Assembly (NCBI RefSeq): GCF_041287255.1
Contig: NZ_JBGGTX010000003.1
Location: 248,001 to 312,000 of the forward strand
Length of the DNA: 64,000 nt
Reading direction: 5' to 3'
DNA from: Tamlana flava
Lineage (GTDB): Bacteria > Bacteroidota > Bacteroidia > Flavobacteriales > Flavobacteriaceae
Part shown: in pieces, positions 43,261 through 50,554 of the stretch
How positions within the stretch are numbered: position 1 is the first letter of the stretch
Layout of the letters: every line of letters starts with the position of its first letter
Translations under genes and position numbers: made by a program
Notes under the pieces: model-generated
The model's input: the letters and a program-made list of their open reading frames with translations, nothing else
What the model was told of the DNA's origin: nothing
Database searches by the model: none

Positions 43261-43707
43261 ATGTTAGATAATCATCAAAAAAACATTGCAACGTTCATTC
43301 ATTTGTCCACCTTTACAAGGTTTTTTATCCCGTTTGGAAACTTTATTGGCCCAATCGTTTTATGGATTGCCAACAAAGACAAATCCGAATTTATTGATGC
43401 AAATGGTAAGCAGGCCATAAACTTTCAACTGAGTATTTTTTTATACGCTGTTATTTTAGGCACACTCACCATTCCATTTTTCATTTTTAAAGTTTTAAAT
43501 GGTCTTGATTTTGTAGATTTTCATGGCTTTCATGATTTTCACATTAATATGAGCAAGCCATCTCCACTCCTTTATTTGGGCGGCTTTTTGGGGGCACTTG
43601 CCATAATTGCCTTTATCGTAGAATTAGTACTTATTGTTATTGCAAGCTTAAAAGCCCGAGAAGGCCAAGTTTATAAATATCCACTAACCATTAATTTTTT
43701 AAAATGA
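43261..43707 (+). CDS. DUF4870 domain-containing membrane protein
   Basis: A 148-residue membrane protein with three to four helices and the DUF4870 signature (WIANKDKSEFIDANGKQAINFQLS in part). The segment FVDFHGFHDFHINMS in the loop is unusually His-rich (four His in 15 residues) and might bind metal. It is upstream of padR and PspC genes but separated from them by a repeat element. Confidence 0.84.
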   Translation: MLDNHQKNIATFIHLSTFTRFFIPFGNFIGPIVLWIANKDKSEFIDANGKQAINFQLSIFLYAVILGTLTIPFFIFKVLNGLDFVDFHGFHDFHINMSKPSPLLYLGGFLGALAIIAFIVELVLIVIASLKAREGQVYKYPLTINFLK

Positions 43708-43727
43708 CATGAATGAAGTTGCGCACC

Positions 43728-43817
43728 GCGTTAGGGATTGTAGTGGAAAGCCCACATGAAGGCACGACCGAGGACTTGTAACGGAAAGCCCGGCGACGAC
43801 CCAAGGAGGCGCAACGC
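43728..43817 (+). repeat. Multi-helix repeat element, copy 2
   Basis: Starts GCGTTAGGGATTGTAGTGG, has AACGGAAAGCCCGGC in the middle and ends GCGCAACGC. The ends pair (GCGTT/AACGC), and an alternative outer pairing GTTGCGC (43719-43725) with GCGCAAC (43809-43815) is also possible. A GTGG/CCAC hairpin follows the start. It matches copy 1 at 22857-22965 in the start, the middle block and the end but not in the hairpins. Confidence 0.65.
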
Positions 43818-43907
43818 CCAGAACATAATTAGAATTAAAATTTCATCAAAATAATCATCAAATCAATCAAAAAATGAACAGTTTCACCATATTAAACGCA
43901 TGATACT

Positions 43908-44249
43908 ATGAAGATAGAAAACACAAAGGCACAAATGCGAAAAGGCGTTTTAGAATTCTGCATACTCTCGGTATTGAAAGATAACGACGCGTATGTTGCA
44001 GAAATCTTAGATACGCTAAAAGACGCAAAATTGCTCGTGGTTGAAGGCACCATTTACCCGTTACTTACGCGGCTAAAAAACGCTGGACTATTGAACTACA
44101 GATGGGAAGAAAGTACCTCTGGACCTCCAAGAAAGTATTACGGATTGACCGAAACAGGCAAATTATTTTTAAACGAATTAGATACTACTTGGAACGAATT
44201 ACGTAACGCAGTAAACATTGTAACAAGCCAAAAAACAACAAAAAAATGA
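43908..44249 (+). CDS. PadR family transcriptional regulator
   Basis: A 113-residue winged helix-turn-helix protein: MRKGVLEFCILSVLKDNDAYVAEIL, GTIYPLLTRLKNAGLL and SGPPRKYYGLTETGK are the usual PadR blocks. It would repress its own operon and respond to membrane or small-molecule signals. The gene overlaps the PspC gene by 4 bp (ATGA), so they are coupled. Confidence 0.93.
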   Translation: MKIENTKAQMRKGVLEFCILSVLKDNDAYVAEILDTLKDAKLLVVEGTIYPLLTRLKNAGLLNYRWEESTSGPPRKYYGLTETGKLFLNELDTTWNELRNAVNIVTSQKTTKK

Positions 44250-46033
44250 ATAAAACAGTCAACATAAATTTAGCCGGTATATTTTTTCATATTGATGAAG
44301 ACGCATACCAAAAATTACAACGCTATCTTGAGGCTATAAAACGTTCATTTACAGACTCTCAAGGTCGTTCTGAAATTATAGCAGATATTGAAGCACGTAT
44401 TGCCGAGCTTTTTAACGAACGCGTTCAGAACAACAAACAAGTTATTCGCCTGAAGGAAGTAGACGAAATCATTTCCATAATGGGGCAACCTGAAGATTAT
44501 TTGGTTGATGACGAAATTTTTGAGGACGAACCAAGCACCTCATACTCAAAAAAATCTTCCACATCCAGAAAATTATACAGAGACACCGACAACTCCTATA
44601 TAGGTGGCGTTTCATCAGGTTTGGCCCATTACTTTGGCATTGATGCCATTTGGATTCGCTTAGCATGGATTTTATTGGTATTTGGCGCCGGAACAGGCGT
44701 ATTACTTTATATTTTACTTTGGATTTTGGTTCCCGAAGCTAAAACAACTGCCGAAAAACTGATGATGACGGGAGAACCTGTTAACATTAGCAACATCGAA
44801 AAAAAAATTAAAGACGGTTTTGATTCGGTAACCGAAACGGTAAGCGATGTTGCTAAAAACGTTTCAGATTCAGTATCGAATGCGGCAAAAAAAGTAGATG
44901 TAAAAAAAAGTGCCAATTCAATTAAATCATCGTCTAGAACATTTTTTGACACACTTGCAGACATTATAATGTTCTTCCTTCATGTATTTGCAAAACTTGT
45001 TGGTGTATTATTAATTTTCATTGGAGCTTCAACGCTAATTGCTCTTATTATCGGCTTATTTTCCTTGGGAGTAGCAGACATTATACACATTCCAGGGTTG
45101 GACATTGTTGAGATAGCAAACTCCGGTAGTACGCCACTTTGGCTAATATCTTTATTAGCATTTTTTGCGGTTGGTATACCCTTCTTTTTCCTGTTTTACT
45201 TAGGGTTAAAAATTCTAATCAACCACCTAAAATCTATAGGTAATATTGCCAAATTCACTCTGTTGGGATTATGGTTTATGTCGATAATTGCCCTGATTGT
45301 GATTGGAATCCGCCAAGCCAGCGAGCATGCATTCACCGAAGTTCATATTGAAAAAGCAGAATTGCCGGTTATGGCCAACGATACACTAACCGTAAAAATG
45401 GTTAGCAATTCGAATTTGAGTTATGACTTTCAAAACAGAAGACATGACTTTAAAATAGCACATGACGAAAATGGAAATAAGGTTATTTATTTTCAAGATA
45501 TTGATTTGCTTGTAAAATCTACAACCGATTCTGTTGCAAAAATTGTGATTGAAAAAAGTGCAGAAGGCAGAGATTACGAGACGGCTATTGAGCGGGCAAA
45601 AAACATAGATTACAACTATGCATTTCAAAACAACATATTATCACTAGATTCATATTTAACCACAAACCCTGAAAGTAAATTTAGCGACCAAAGTGTTAAT
45701 GTTATTTTATATCTACCCGAAAACACCATATTATATCTGAATAACAGCACGAAACGCTACTTATATTACAGAAAATATGATGGTAATTTAGTTTCGTCAA
45801 AATACCTAAACCACCATGTTAAGATTCTTGATGAAGACAGCGAATGTTTGGACTGCCCAGAGGAAGAATTTAGCATAAAAGTAAATACGCCTGGTTTAAA
45901 ACTAGACGACAACGGCCTTGAAGTACATGCAGATGATACCCATCTTAAAATTGACAAAGAAGGTTTTAAGGCAGAATCTGAAGAAGTAAAAGTAAACATC
46001 AATTCCGATGGTGTTAAAATAGAATCGGAATAA
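44246..46033 (+). CDS. PspC domain-containing membrane protein
   Basis: A 595-residue multi-domain protein. Residues about 1-100 are a cytoplasmic helical domain, then the PspC domain (about 108-165; LYRDTDNSYIGGVSSGLAHYFG in part) with a hydrophobic helix, a coiled linker, three to four further helices (about 235-370) and a periplasmic C-terminal domain with VHIEKAELPV and many beta strands. The last 60 residues contain DDNGLEVHADDTHLKIDKEGF-like repeats. It is probably part of a Psp-like envelope-stress system together with PadR and the GIN protein. Confidence 0.9.
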   Translation: MNKTVNINLAGIFFHIDEDAYQKLQRYLEAIKRSFTDSQGRSEIIADIEARIAELFNERVQNNKQVIRLKEVDEIISIMGQPEDYLVDDEIFEDEPSTSYSKKSSTSRKLYRDTDNSYIGGVSSGLAHYFGIDAIWIRLAWILLVFGAGTGVLLYILLWILVPEAKTTAEKLMMTGEPVNISNIEKKIKDGFDSVTETVSDVAKNVSDSVSNAAKKVDVKKSANSIKSSSRTFFDTLADIIMFFLHVFAKLVGVLLIFIGASTLIALIIGLFSLGVADIIHIPGLDIVEIANSGSTPLWLISLLAFFAVGIPFFFLFYLGLKILINHLKSIGNIAKFTLLGLWFMSIIALIVIGIRQASEHAFTEVHIEKAELPVMANDTLTVKMVSNSNLSYDFQNRRHDFKIAHDENGNKVIYFQDIDLLVKSTTDSVAKIVIEKSAEGRDYETAIERAKNIDYNYAFQNNILSLDSYLTTNPESKFSDQSVNVILYLPENTILYLNNSTKRYLYYRKYDGNLVSSKYLNHHVKILDEDSECLDCPEEEFSIKVNTPGLKLDDNGLEVHADDTHLKIDKEGFKAESEEVKVNINSDGVKIESE

Positions 46034-46081
46034 CACCCCACCATCAATCAATATAAAAATCAAATCAAAAAACAAACAGTT

Positions 46082-46813
46082 ATGACAACATTAATCAAAA
46101 TCATCGTAGCATCCATATTAAGCTTATCGCTTTTTTCATGTAATTTCGATATCAACCTCAGCTCAGGTGTGCGCGGAAACGGAGAGGTTGTTACAACCGA
46201 AAGACCTGTTAATGAACCCTTTTCAACCATAAAAGCCAATGAAGGCCTGGATGTTTACCTAACACAAAGTGACATTGAAGCCATTAGGGTTGAGGCCGAT
46301 GAAAACCTTCAAGACCTTATTCTTACTGAAATTGAAAATGGAGTATTAAAAATCCATTGCAAAAAACAAATTGGCAAAGCTACCTCCAAAAAAGTAAATG
46401 TGAGCTTCAAGGACATCTCTAGCATAGAATCAACAAGTGGAAGCGATGTTTATGCAACCAACACCATTACCGCTGAAAAACTAGATTTAAAATCAACAAG
46501 TGGAAGCGATATGAACCTTGATGTAAACACTTCTATCTTAAATTGTGAATCAACAAGCGGAAGTGATATGCGTTTATCTGGAAGAACCTCAAAACTTATT
46601 GCCGAAGCAACGAGCGGAAGTGACATTAAAGCGGCCGATTTAATAGCGGACTCCAGTGCAGTAAAAGCAACAAGCGGCGCAGATATTACGGTAAACACTA
46701 AAAATTCATTAACCGCAAAAACAAGCAGTGGCGGAGATATTTCATATTACGGAAACCCCAGCACGGTTGACAAAAACAAGGATGTATCTGGCGGACACAT
46801 AAAGAGAAAATAA
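46082..46813 (+). CDS. Head-GIN domain (DUF2807) lipoprotein
   Basis: A 243-residue lipoprotein (lipobox LFSC, Cys20) with a beta-helical DUF2807 domain. The sequence contains five near-copies of STSGSD (ESTSGSDVYA, KSTSGSDMNL, ESTSGSDMRL, EATSGSDIKA, KATSGADITV), each at one turn of the helix, ending KTSSGGDISYYG. It is 48 bp after the PspC gene and closes the padR operon before a terminator. Such domains are grouped with Toastrack-type sensors in Psp-like systems. Confidence 0.9.
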   Translation: MTTLIKIIVASILSLSLFSCNFDINLSSGVRGNGEVVTTERPVNEPFSTIKANEGLDVYLTQSDIEAIRVEADENLQDLILTEIENGVLKIHCKKQIGKATSKKVNVSFKDISSIESTSGSDVYATNTITAEKLDLKSTSGSDMNLDVNTSILNCESTSGSDMRLSGRTSKLIAEATSGSDIKAADLIADSSAVKATSGADITVNTKNSLTAKTSSGGDISYYGNPSTVDKNKDVSGGHIKRK

Positions 46814-46829
46814 CACAAAACCAACCATA

Positions 46830-46866
46830 AAAAAAGCTCCAAACATCTGTGTTTGGAGCCTTTTAT
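46830..46866. terminator. Terminator of the padR-pspC-GIN operon
   Basis: GCTCCAAAC (46836-46844) and GTTTGGAGC (46851-46859) pair around ATCTGT, with A and T runs on both sides; it can serve the facing YceI gene also. Confidence 0.88.
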
Positions 46867-46886
46867 TTTATTAGTGAGCAAAGTGT

Positions 46887-47477
46887 CTAACTCTCTTCTT
46901 CTTGCACTACCAATTTAAACTCTATTCCAATTTCGTTATCTACCGAAATGAGTCCGAAAAATTTCTTGGGCGCCGTGATATGAAAATCGGTCAAACAAAT
47001 ATCAACATGGCCATTTATGAACATATTGTCTTTTTCGTCCAAATTCACTGGGATAACATATGGTCTTTTTACCCCAGCAATTTCAATATCTACAAAAACT
47101 TCAACATTGGTGTTTTCCTCCAAGCTTTTAATCTCTTTTAAAACCAAATTAATTTCAGGATATTGATGAGATTTTAAAATATCTTGAAAGTCATTGTTTA
47201 TTGCCTTTCCGCCACAATCAAAACAGTTGTTGTTTAAAACCAAAACAGTTTTGTTAAATACCATTTTACCGTTTTCCAAATGATAGTTTACCGGAATCGG
47301 GTTTTTAAATTTGGTAACATTATAAATACATTTAAAGGTATTAACATTGGTTGTTCCTTTTACAGATAAAGAACTTTCTGGCTCAATATTTACCTCTGTG
47401 CTTATAAAAAAAGCATCTTTGCTCGTAAAGGCCAGAGCCGCCATAATAAAGACCAAAAACAAAATCCGTTTCATCAC
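46887..47477 (-). CDS. YceI family protein (copy 1)
   Basis: A 196-residue secreted lipocalin-like protein with signal peptide (MMKRILFLVFIMAALAF). Typical YceI parts are SSLSVKGTTNVNTFKC and INGHVDICLTDFHITAPKKFFGLI (shortened). YceI proteins bind isoprenoids such as ubiquinone precursors. This copy has four Cys, including NNNCFDCGGK, which is unusual for the family. It is separated from the porin-YceI pair by a terminator. Confidence 0.82.
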   Translation of the reverse strand: MMKRILFLVFIMAALAFTSKDAFFISTEVNIEPESSLSVKGTTNVNTFKCIYNVTKFKNPIPVNYHLENGKMVFNKTVLVLNNNCFDCGGKAINNDFQDILKSHQYPEINLVLKEIKSLEENTNVEVFVDIEIAGVKRPYVIPVNLDEKDNMFINGHVDICLTDFHITAPKKFFGLISVDNEIGIEFKLVVQEEES

Positions 47478-47507
47478 CCAATATTTATAATGTTTTTATA
47501 CTATAAA

Positions 47508-47579
47508 ATTAAAAAAACAAGTCTCAAAGTGCAATTTTAGGGAATAATTTTTGACTTATTTGTGCACTAAGAGACTTGT
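47508..47579 (-). terminator. Long-stem terminator after the porin gene
   Basis: On the minus strand ACAAGTCTC-TTAGTGCA and TGCACTTTGAGACTTGT pair with a 2-bp mismatch (nine plus six pairs) around a 27-nt loop, followed by TTTTTTT. It ends the YceI-porin transcript. Confidence 0.75.
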
Positions 47580-47596
47580 TACAAAATTTAGTTTAA

Positions 47597-48862
47597 CTAA
47601 AAGCTAATCGCTGCTTCTAGCATTATACCTTTAAATTTGCCACCTGCATGAATATCAGCAGCTGGATAATCTTTATAAGTTTGCTTTACATACTCAGCTT
47701 TCATTAAGACATTTTTGGTCATAAACCACCCAGCACCAAATTGATATCTGTTTACGCTAACGTCGTCACCACCTTGAAGTTCTCCGCTAACATTGTTGTA
47801 ACGTGCGCCTATGTAAAGGTTTTCTTGGCTGCCAAATCTGTATAATAATTCACCAGCAACTTGAGTCCAGCTTCTATTATCGGTTTCAGCTATTTTTTTA
47901 CCTTCTGCATACTCAAAAACACCGAAGAACTCTAAACCTTGATATTTTAAGAATGGGTTTATCATTATAGCTGTCATTTCATTTTTTAAATCAGGATTAA
48001 TTCTACCTCCTCTAAAACCATCACCGTTGCCATCAACATCGGTCATTACTGAATAATAACGTGACCCAGCTCTATCCCCACTGTACAAATAGATGCCTCT
48101 GGCATTATTATGAGCACTGTGGAATAATGATCCTGTTAAACGGAATCTAAAGTCGTCATTGATTTGGCTATCATATCCAACTTTTGCTAAGAATGAAGGA
48201 CTTGTTTGATCTTTGTCTGTTACGTTTTGATTAAGTTTACCATTGGTAATTCCAACCATTCCAAGCCAACCATCACAGAAATAATAAAACTCTGCACCAA
48301 CTTCAGTTGTGAATGAATCCATTAAATAGTTTCCGACAAATGGGTTATACAAAGTCATGGCATTATCACTTCTTCTAAAGTGCGTATCACCATAGTTGTT
48401 TTCCATATGCCCAATTTTAATTCTGGCATGTTGCATAAAATTACCTAAAAAGCCTTCACTTACAAAGTCTAAATTATCAATTTGAAAATAACCACCTTTT
48501 ACATAAGTTTCGGTATGGTGTTGTGATGACAAGTAGGTACGTAAGTGCATTCTAACTCCTTTTGCTATGGCTAAATCTAAATCTAAATTAGCAGTTGCCA
48601 AGTTAAAGTTGCTACCTAAATCTATTAGATCTGGAGTACCATCGTGATCTTGACTTAAACCTTGAAATTGAAGTGTTGATGCTCCTCCAATTCTAAGTTT
48701 CACACTTTCAAAGGTTGAAGCTGAATCTTTTTTAGCCTCAAAATCGTTTATGCCTCTTTGGTCAGGCTGCCTGAAATTATCCAAGTCTCTGTTCTGAGCA
48801 TAAAAACTCAGACCAGTAAATAAAGCTATTGCTAAAATTGCATGTTTAAATATTTTTTTCAT
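47597..48862 (-). CDS. Porin-like outer membrane beta-barrel protein
   Basis: A 421-residue barrel with signal peptide (MKKIFKHAILAIALFTGLSFYA), using ATG at 48862; the longer frame from 48922 overlaps the preceding gene. The mature protein has repeated amphipathic strands, LRIGGASTLQFQGL near the start, IKIGHMENNYGDTHFRRSDNAM in the middle and a terminal strand LEAAISF ending in Phe. The layout resembles phosphate-selective O/P type porins of Bacteroidota, but the substrate is unknown. It follows a YceI gene by 34 bp and is probably co-transcribed. Confidence 0.75.
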   Translation of the reverse strand: MKKIFKHAILAIALFTGLSFYAQNRDLDNFRQPDQRGINDFEAKKDSASTFESVKLRIGGASTLQFQGLSQDHDGTPDLIDLGSNFNLATANLDLDLAIAKGVRMHLRTYLSSQHHTETYVKGGYFQIDNLDFVSEGFLGNFMQHARIKIGHMENNYGDTHFRRSDNAMTLYNPFVGNYLMDSFTTEVGAEFYYFCDGWLGMVGITNGKLNQNVTDKDQTSPSFLAKVGYDSQINDDFRFRLTGSLFHSAHNNARGIYLYSGDRAGSRYYSVMTDVDGNGDGFRGGRINPDLKNEMTAIMINPFLKYQGLEFFGVFEYAEGKKIAETDNRSWTQVAGELLYRFGSQENLYIGARYNNVSGELQGGDDVSVNRYQFGAGWFMTKNVLMKAEYVKQTYKDYPAADIHAGGKFKGIMLEAAISF

Positions 48863-48896
48863 GATTTTTAATTTTAATTGTTTGTTAATTTGGTTT

Positions 48897-49481
48897 TTAT
48901 TTAAGTACTGTTGAAAATTCAATTGTTATATCGTCTCCGGTTGTAATGGTACCGAATAGGGCCTTGGGTGGGTCTATATTAAAATCGGTCATTTTAATTT
49001 TTTTGTCTCCCGAAATTTTAATTTTTGATCCCACAACATTCATATCAAAATCTAGCGAAATGCTCTTTTTTGTGCCTGCTATAGTCAGGTTTCCCATTGT
49101 TTTTACCGAAAAAGTTCCACTTCCTTTGGCAACCACCTCTTTTACTTCGGTTAGTTGAAACGAAATGTTTTTGTGGTCATCAGTTTTTAAAGCTTTATAA
49201 GTGTTTTTGTCCATTGAGGATTTTCCACTTTTCAAGCTCTCTGCAACTATAGATACTGAAAGGCTCTCAATTCTTCCCGCCTCAATATCTGAAAAGTTAA
49301 TTTTACCACTTTGCTGTTCTGCCGTAACATGCCAATCGTGCAAACTTGAAGTACCCAAAACCTTTAAGGAGGATTCTGGATTGTTCAATTTAAACTCCTG
49401 TGCTTGGGTTAAATTGACCGATATAGCCAAAAAAGCAAGTATGGTTAAAATTGGTTCGTTTATTTTTTTAATAAGGTTCAT
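48897..49481 (-). CDS. YceI family protein (copy 2)
   Basis: A 194-residue secreted lipocalin-like protein with signal peptide ending near LTQA. SSLKVLGTSSLHDWHVTAE at the start and KIKMTDFNIDPPKALFGTI at the end are YceI hallmarks. It has no Cys in the mature part, unlike copy 1. It leads an operon with the porin and is preceded by a -7 box TACGTTTG (49528-49521) and a CRP-like palindrome. Confidence 0.88.
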   Translation of the reverse strand: MNLIKKINEPILTILAFLAISVNLTQAQEFKLNNPESSLKVLGTSSLHDWHVTAEQQSGKINFSDIEAGRIESLSVSIVAESLKSGKSSMDKNTYKALKTDDHKNISFQLTEVKEVVAKGSGTFSVKTMGNLTIAGTKKSISLDFDMNVVGSKIKISGDKKIKMTDFNIDPPKALFGTITTGDDITIEFSTVLK

Positions 49482-49520
49482 TTCAAAGTCATTTATTAAT
49501 TATGGTACAAAGTTCGATAC

Positions 49521-49552
49521 CAAACGTAATAAAGAATATGATTTTTGTCATA
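49521..49552 (-). promoter_or_regulatory. YceI/porin promoter with CRP/FNR-like palindrome
   Basis: TACGTTTG on the minus strand (49528-49521) is a good -7 box. Just upstream, TATGA-TTTTTG-TCATA (49537-49552) is a perfect 5-6-5 palindrome of CRP/FNR type, covering the place where -33 would be; no TTG is present there. The regulator is not identified. Confidence 0.45.
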
Positions 49553-49628
49553 GATTAAATAATGTTTGAATGAAGTGATTGAATATAAGAAATTGTTTAC
49601 TTTTTTGAAACTAAAATAGTACTTATCA

Positions 49629-49691
49629 TTTGGTGTTTTGGTTGTAAAGTGACTATTTTTATGCAGAATGGGTCTAAATTTATTATGACCC
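49629..49691 (+). promoter_or_regulatory. Promoter and leader palindrome of the second GIN gene
   Basis: TTTG (49629-49632), 21 bp, TATTTTTA (49654-49661, one mismatch to TANNTTTG) predicts a start near 49668. A GGGTC (49670-49674) / GACCC (49687-49691) palindrome lies just downstream and supports translation from the ATG at 49706. Confidence 0.5.
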
Positions 49692-49705
49692 TTGAATATA
49701 AAAAT

Positions 49706-50533
49706 ATGAAAAATTATTTAGTAAGTTTACTACTATTAGTGGTATTCAACTCCATTACCGCGCAAGAAAAGGTTAAAGGCAATAGAAATGTTACAACCGA
49801 AATAGCTGATATTAGCACATTTCACACCATTGCCCTTGATGAAGATTTTGAAATTGAAATTATTTTTAACCATAATCCTACTGTTGAAATTGAGACCGAT
49901 GAAAACTTACATGAGTTTATTGAATTTCAAGTTATTGATAATGTCCTTACCTTTAACAATAAAGCACGAATAACTTCAAAAAAAGCATTGAACATTAAAG
50001 TCGCTTATAACAATACATTAAAATATATTAAAACCGCTGATGATGCTGAAATTCTGGCGTTGGCGACCATGGATTTACCTAGCTTGAAGGTAAACGCAAT
50101 AGGTTCTTCAAAAATAGGCCTGACGGTACAAACACCCCATTTTGACTTTGAAGCAGACGATAAAGCCAGGTGTAAACTCAATGTAACGAGTGAAAATTGC
50201 AGCATTCATTTGAGTGGAACTAGCAAATTGGAAGCCCTAATAAATACCCCAAACTTTTTGGCAACGTTCTATCAACGTGGAAATGCCATAATAGAGGGCT
50301 CTTGCAATTTGGCCAAAATAGATTTAGATAACAGTTCGCAGTTTAACGGTAAGAACTTCACCATAAATTCTTGTGATGTTACCTGCAATATTGGTAGCGA
50401 TGCCTACTTAGAAGTCATGGAAAACATAACTATTGAGGCTTCGGGAACCAGCAGTATTTACCTGTACGAAAACCCGAAAATTGTTATCAATAAAATGACG
50501 GATACATCGAAACTTCAGAAAAAAGTAAAATAA
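49706..50533 (+). CDS. DUF2807 (GIN) domain-containing secreted protein
   Basis: A 275-residue protein with signal peptide (MKNYLVSLLLLVVFNSITA) and a DUF2807 domain starting about residue 35 (ISTFHTIALDEDFEIEIIF, in part). The start is chosen from the predicted promoter, since earlier ATG codons fall before the transcript start. Repeats are less regular than in the GIN protein at 46082. It stands alone between a YceI operon and the M1 gene. No function is known. Confidence 0.82.
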   Translation: MKNYLVSLLLLVVFNSITAQEKVKGNRNVTTEIADISTFHTIALDEDFEIEIIFNHNPTVEIETDENLHEFIEFQVIDNVLTFNNKARITSKKALNIKVAYNNTLKYIKTADDAEILALATMDLPSLKVNAIGSSKIGLTVQTPHFDFEADDKARCKLNVTSENCSIHLSGTSKLEALINTPNFLATFYQRGNAIIEGSCNLAKIDLDNSSQFNGKNFTINSCDVTCNIGSDAYLEVMENITIEASGTSSIYLYENPKIVINKMTDTSKLQKKVK

Positions 50534-50554
50534 GTTGTTCGGTAAACTAAAAAA

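Noticed and set aside
46430..46740. CRISPR-like or tandem DNA repeat in the GIN gene
   Set aside because: The repeated units are coding (STSGSD) with changing spacing, and they are explained by the protein fold.
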